Assembly (NCBI GenBank): GCA_947359465.1
Contig: OX375878.1
Coordinates: 92,007,377 to 92,071,376 of the forward strand
Origin: Metellina segmentata
Lineage: Eukaryota; Arthropoda; Arachnida; Araneae; Tetragnathidae
Direction of reading: 5' to 3'
Length of the DNA: 64,000 nt
In this document: piece by piece, positions 59,733-64,000 of the stretch
Position numbering within the stretch: position 1 is the stretch's first letter
How the letters are laid out: each line of letters begins with the position of its first letter
The notes under the pieces: generated by a model
What the model was told of the DNA's origin: nothing
Seen by the model: only the letters and a program-made list of their open reading frames with translations
Databases searched by the model: none
Made by a program: the position numbers and the translations under genes

Positions 59733-60468
59733 AACAAGCCGTTTTGAGTCCTTACACACTGAAATCAAACGCTGTATTGATATTCACTTTACGCAAAGCG
59801 CTTGATTCAACGTCGGATGACGTAACGTCTTGATTTGAATATCAGAAACCGTTTGATCATTTTTGATTGCATATTGGTAAGTAGGCTTGTCCTTCGCACA
59901 TTTCCTGTGAAAATGGATTACATCGATTGAGTATTTCATGGAATATAAGTATTTTTGGGTATGTAAAGATAATTTTGGACATGAGCGTAATTCGGAAATG
60001 CTATAACCGCTGTAAAACATTAGAATTTTCACGCATGTCCTCAAGTACTCGAGGAATGTATTTGCTAATGTTGAATGCTTTTGGACTGTTGTCTGAGCTA
60101 AAATAATGTAATCTACATAGTAGAAATTTATTTCAAACAGCAGAAACACTCGGACATTGAGCTCAAGCGTAATGAAACTTGTATTTTGTCTAAAATTTCG
60201 TTGTCAAGGCATTTATTTTTAGCTCGTTACGTCGTTCCCATAGAACCATAGAAGTAATTTGAAAATAACAATAAATTCGAAAATAGGTTTATCTGGACCG
60301 TGGACTGCTGAATAAAGCTAATGTAAACATAATTTTTTAAAGTAATAAATCGAAATAATTCATTACGTTTGGTTGAAAATTGAAAAGCGAAAACTACTTG
60401 AACTGATAATGGAAATAATACATTTCGGTTTTAGTGAGAAAAGAAATAATTTCATAAGCGAGATTATT
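59733..60468. other. No gene supported
   Basis: It probably includes the 5' end of the Tc1 element, which could not be delimited. The minus-strand frame 59784-60149 (121 codons) shows no domain. GAGATTA at 60460-60466 recurs at 62803-62809, at the two edges of the foldback structure. Confidence 0.4.
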
Positions 60469-60879
60469 TCTCTCTATATTAAAAAAACGTTACCGCCGCC
60501 GCTGTTACAGGATTGAAAACGGTGTTCTTTAGCTCGATTCTTAGACGGTTTCTCGAGAAAGTAGGGATTAGAAAAATATGAAATTAATATGGTTTGTTCT
60601 TCATAGTGTTCCCTGGACAATTGTAAAGATCTTTTTCCGATGCGGTTATTAGTTAAGGGTTTATTAAGTGTCTAAGTTGAAAAAGCGAAATTTCTTCATA
60701 CAAACTTTCAGCCTTCATCCGTGATTTTTTTTAAAGAGTACCGCTCAACGTAAATTTTTGCAGCTCGTAGAGTTTTTTTAGAAATTTCAATTTGGTTCTT
60801 GATAATATTTTTTTGAAATTCGGGAAAAATCGGGACATTTTCGTTGCTTTTTTAAAAAACTGTCAGATCTATATCTTAT

Positions 60880-62440
60880 TACTATTAGTTTTTAATTTTG
60901 AAAATAGCGCAGGATACCTCAGAATGACCTTTTTCTTACGGTACAATTATTTTTGAAATTGGTTTATAAATAAATTCGATGTGATCAAAAGTTGGTCATA
61001 CAAAATTTGTAATCTTTGGATATTTTATCTCCTTTTTGTTAAAACTATCATATCTACAGCTTAATACTATTATTTTTTAAATTTGAGAACATCACTGAAT
61101 ACATTACATTATACTCTTTCTTATGGCACAATTATTTTTTGTAAATTGGTTAATAAATAAAGTAGATGCAATCAAAAGTTGGTCTTACAATTTTCGTTCG
61201 TAACTTTCACACATATCGTAATTTCCCATACAAAACTAAAACTGTCATATCTTTTTTTATTACTACTAGGGGGCTCCGCCCCCTGCTCGCTTACGCTCGC
61301 CAACCCCCGGGGATTGCTGCGCAATCCCATTTGGTTTGCTTCGCAAACCAACACTCCTATCACAGATACGATTTGGTTTGCTTCGCAAACCAACATTACT
61401 TTCACAGAGTGAAACTATCTGAATAATTCGTATTATGCTGATTTCACTTTCCGGTTCATGACGTCACAGCGAGGGCTTCGCTGCGTCTCGCTTACGCTCG
61501 CCGACACCGGGGATTGCTACGCAATCCGTTTGGTTTGCTTTCTCAAACCAATACTTCTTTCGCAAGTGATTTAACTTTTTTTTGCTTTAACACTTAATGC
61601 ACCCTAAACTAATAGCCGCATCAGTAAAAAATCTTCTGCACCTTGTTCCCTGTACAATTTTAAGTAAACATTGTTAATATCCAAACTTTACGATCTGTAC
61701 TTTGTCGGTAAACTGTCTTGAGAACAGAGGGAAAAAAGCGAGCCTTTTCCCTCGCTAAATAAAAAGAAATCGTTTTTATGGCAATTGTTGCTACGATAAA
61801 TTTGATATCTGGCAAACCCGATAGTCAAAAGTGCAACCCACTACTGCTTTCGGAAGCAGCTATGCGAACTGAAAAATACGAAATTTGTGTCACCAACTTT
61901 TGATTGCATCGAATTTATTTATGAACCAATTTTAAAAATAATTGTACCGTAAGAAAGAGTATATTCTGAGGTATACTGCAATATTTTTAAAATTAAAAAC
62001 TAACAGTAATACTATACATATATGACCATTTTAGTTTTGTATCGGAAGTTACGATCTGAAAGTTCCGAAAATTGCATAACCAACTTTTAATTGCATCGAT
62101 TTTATTTATTAACCAATTTGAAAAATAATTGTACCATAAGAAAGAGTGTAATGTAATGTATTCAGTGATGTTTTCAAATTAAAAAAAAAATGGCTTTTGC
62201 CGTAGACAAAACGGTTTTAACAATAAGTAGCGAAAATATCCAAAGATTCCGAATTTTGTATGACGAACTTTTGATAGCATCCAATTTAATTATTAACCGA
62301 TTTCAAAAATAATAGTACCGTAAAAAAGAGTATATTCTGAGGTATACTGCGATATTTTAAAAATTAAAAACTAATAGTAATTAGATATAGATACGGCAGT
62401 TTTAAAAAAAAGTAACAAAAATGTCCCGATTTTTCCTGAA
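60880..62440. repeat. ~185-bp modules within the foldback arms
   Basis: In the right arm the segment with TTGTACCGTAAGAAAGAGTA recurs with anchors at about 61941, 62128 and 62312. In the left arm its inverse recurs at about 60941 and 61125. Spacings are 187, 184 and 184 bases. Each module also carries an ATCAAAAGTTGGT-type segment. This is satellite-like organisation inside an inverted repeat. Confidence 0.85.
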
Positions 62441-62871
62441 TTTCAAAAAAATATTATCAAGAACCAAATTTAAATTTCAAAAAAAACTCGACGAGCTGCA
62501 AAAATTTACGTTGAGAGTTACTATTACAAAAAAACTCACGACTGAAGACTGAAAATTTGAATGTGTTTTGCTCACTCGCGGAGGAAATTTCACTTCTTCA
62601 ACTTTAACACTTAATAAAACCTAAACTAATAGCCGCATCGGAAAAAAATCTTAATAATTATCCAGGGAATACGATGAAGAACAAAGCATGTTAATTTCAT
62701 TTTTTTCCGATCAGTACTTTCTCGGGAAACCGTCTAAGAATCGAGCTAAACAACACAGTTTTCAATTCTGCGGCGGCGGCGGTAACATTTTTTTAATATA
62801 GAGAGATTAGTTTTTAATTTTGAAAATATCGGGGTTAGCGAGCAGGAGGCGAAGCGCCCTAGTAGTTTAAA
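61264..62871. mobile_element. Hairpin-ended element HT2
   Basis: The left end ACTACTAGGGGGCTCCGCC continues CCCTGCTCGCTTACGCTCGC. The right end, read inward, is ACTACTAGGGCGCTTCGCCT and CCTGCTCGCTAACCCC. Both are stems with a three-base loop next to CTAG-T, as at the ends of HT1 (6847-8543). The length of 1.6 kb is close to that of HT1. No open frame and no clear target duplication. Confidence 0.6.
61269..61560. repeat. Cluster of short perfect hairpins
   Basis: In order: GGGGGC-TCC-GCCCCC (61269-61283), GGGATTGC-TGC-GCAATCCC (about 61309), GGTTTGC-TTC-GCAAACC (about 61333 and 61375), CAGCGA-GGGCT-TCGCTG (about 61466), and GGATTGC-TAC-GCAATCC (about 61510). A degraded last copy is TTTGGTTTGCTTTCTCAAACCA. 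Most loops are three bases of the form TNC set between GC and GC. Confidence 0.88.
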
Positions 62872-64000
62872 AATAAATTGAGTAACTGTATTAGTTTATT
62901 TTTAGTAACATATCTATTTTGACACTTTTATGTCGTGCAGCAGTAACTTCTAGTCAAGTAGACTTCTTTGCTTGATGTCTAATTTTTGATTTTTTTTTTG
63001 ACCAATAGTATCTTTCTATTGTTTCAACTAATAGAGACCATTGTTTCATCTAATAGATGTGGTTATTTAGTCTTTTAATGTAATGGTGGTGGTTAAAGCA
63101 ATTTTACACCACTCTGAAATCTCATGACGCTCACAGAGGGTTAACGTTTTACACTTGGAACATTAAAATTAACTACTGTAATGCCGTCATATGACTACAA
63201 AGGGTTAACACTGTTTCACTATTGGTTAGCAGCTGCTATCTCTAGACTGTCTAGTGGACATTTGAGATAAATTAAATTTGATCGTGGATTATAGGTTTTA
63301 ATGACCTGTTGGAAATGTACTATGGAATAGGCCTCTCCTGGTCACCTTGCTTTTGTGGAGCCATCTAGGAATTAAATGTATTTTAATCCTATACTCATCT
63401 TAGGCTTTTTAAAGGTGCATGAACTCAAGAACTGGGTCCAACTTGTCCAGAAAAAACAGGGATAAGAAACAACAGCATACTCACCATTATTTTCTGTATC
63501 GAGTTCCCAATAAGAGGCCCATTCAATTCAATGCCATTGCATTCCTATATCTGATGCCTCTGATCGAACCCCTAAATTTGCTGATTGATACTGCTTTCCA
63601 ATGCCCTGTTTGTCACTATGCACATGCTTTTCTTTTGAGTTCCACGCAGCTCAGACGCCTCAATCCTGATATTCGTAATTCATGTTCATGTCCTCTTAAT
63701 AAAGTCAGTCTTTTTTCAGTTTTAACCTTTCAAAGTCATCCTACCCATGACTTCCCAGTATCAGACTTTTGCAAACAAACAATTAACTAATTTTTTTTTT
63801 ACGGGTGCAGTCATATGTCCTAAGATTTAAAATAAGAGAACTTTTCCGTGTAGAACGATGTTCACGTAGAACCCTGTCGATCACACATAATGACCCAGTT
63901 CACTGCTTGCCTCTCAAAAATTTAAAATGGTATAAGGGTATAATGGGTAAGAATTTAAAATGGGTTTAACTTAGTTAAACCATACTCTGATAATAATAAG
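62872..64000. other. No gene supported
   Basis: Unassigned sequence to the window end. The 123-codon plus-strand frame at 63419-63790 has a CxxC pair (CPVCHYAHAF) but no family I recognise and no supporting context, so it is left uncalled. Confidence 0.4.

Larger units (their letters stand above)
60469..62806. repeat. Large foldback: two ~0.8-kb inverted arms
   Basis: 60469-61262 and 62005-62806 are inverted copies. The outer ends share CTCTCTATATTAAAAAAA followed by GTTACCGCCGCCGC and TTTAGCTCGATTCTTAGACG. They continue through AACGTAAATTTTTGCAGCTC and CGGGAAAAATCGGGACATTT to ACAAAACTAAAA. The similarity is high by eye over the full length, with small gaps. Between them are the hairpin cluster and a partial direct copy of an arm end (61575-61735 resembles 62590-62760). 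No coding frame. Confidence 0.9.

Noticed and set aside
61172..61426. Overlapping frames on both strands containing repeated FANQ/CEAN segments
   Set aside because: They translate the hairpin cluster. The repeated residues follow from the repeated DNA hairpins.
63419..63790. 123-codon frame with a CxxC pair
   Set aside because: A single CPVC motif is not a zinc finger on its own, and no family or context supports a gene.

Overview
This window looks like non-coding, transposon-dense DNA from a eukaryote, most likely an arthropod and perhaps a chelicerate such as a spider. It is AT-rich and has no long open frame resembling a host gene, no operons and no ribosome-binding sites. Nearly every recognisable coding stretch is a decayed transposase, reverse transcriptase or transposon endonuclease. 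The taxonomic guess rests on the mix of Tc1/mariner, hAT, Jockey-like and Helentron-like remnants and tRNA-headed SINEs. I could not search a database, so it is an inference.

Layout. 0-5 kb: a MITE end, two hAT MITEs with target duplications, a tRNA-headed SINE (family A), a 206-codon endonuclease-like frame flanked by a 17-bp inverted repeat, and a family B SINE. 6.8-8.5 kb: a hairpin-ended element that encloses another inverted-repeat element and a Jockey-type reverse transcriptase fragment. 9-11.3 kb: two related copies of one repeat, one interrupted by a deleted mariner and the other by a solo LTR, so each copy shows the other's empty site. 13.5-14.5 kb: a threefold tandem repeat. 15.6 kb: a full-length SINE A with 13-bp target duplications. 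21-26.5 kb: family B SINEs, two of which hold family A pieces. 28-32.3 kb: two Tc1-like elements, each with another repeat inserted. 33.6 kb: a third MITE copy. 38.7-40.7 kb: a 2-kb terminal-inverted-repeat element of unassigned superfamily. 41 kb: a SINE inside a TA microsatellite. 42.6-46.4 kb: a Tc1-like element split by a 3.2-kb hAT-like element that itself carries nested repeats. 46.5 and 51.3 kb: SINEs. 53.5-54.1 kb: a hAT MITE holding a smaller hAT MITE and a 35-bp minisatellite. 58.7-59.7 kb: a full-length frameshifted Tc1 transposase. 60.5-62.9 kb: a large foldback structure built from about 185-bp modules with a hairpin-rich core.

No element appears autonomous. The transposases carry frameshifts, internal deletions, foreign insertions or changed catalytic residues. 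Nesting gives a relative order of insertion at several loci. The least described structures are the hairpin-terminated elements (each end a short stem with a tiny loop abutting CTAG-T) at 6.8-8.5 kb and 61.3-62.9 kb, and the 2-kb element at 38.7 kb with its array of CATCATT-TCCTGGC motifs.

Stretches between repeats, several of them 1-5 kb long, show nothing I can assign. A few are less AT-rich and rich in ATTA-type motifs and could hold regulatory sequence of a distant gene, but nothing in the window proves that.
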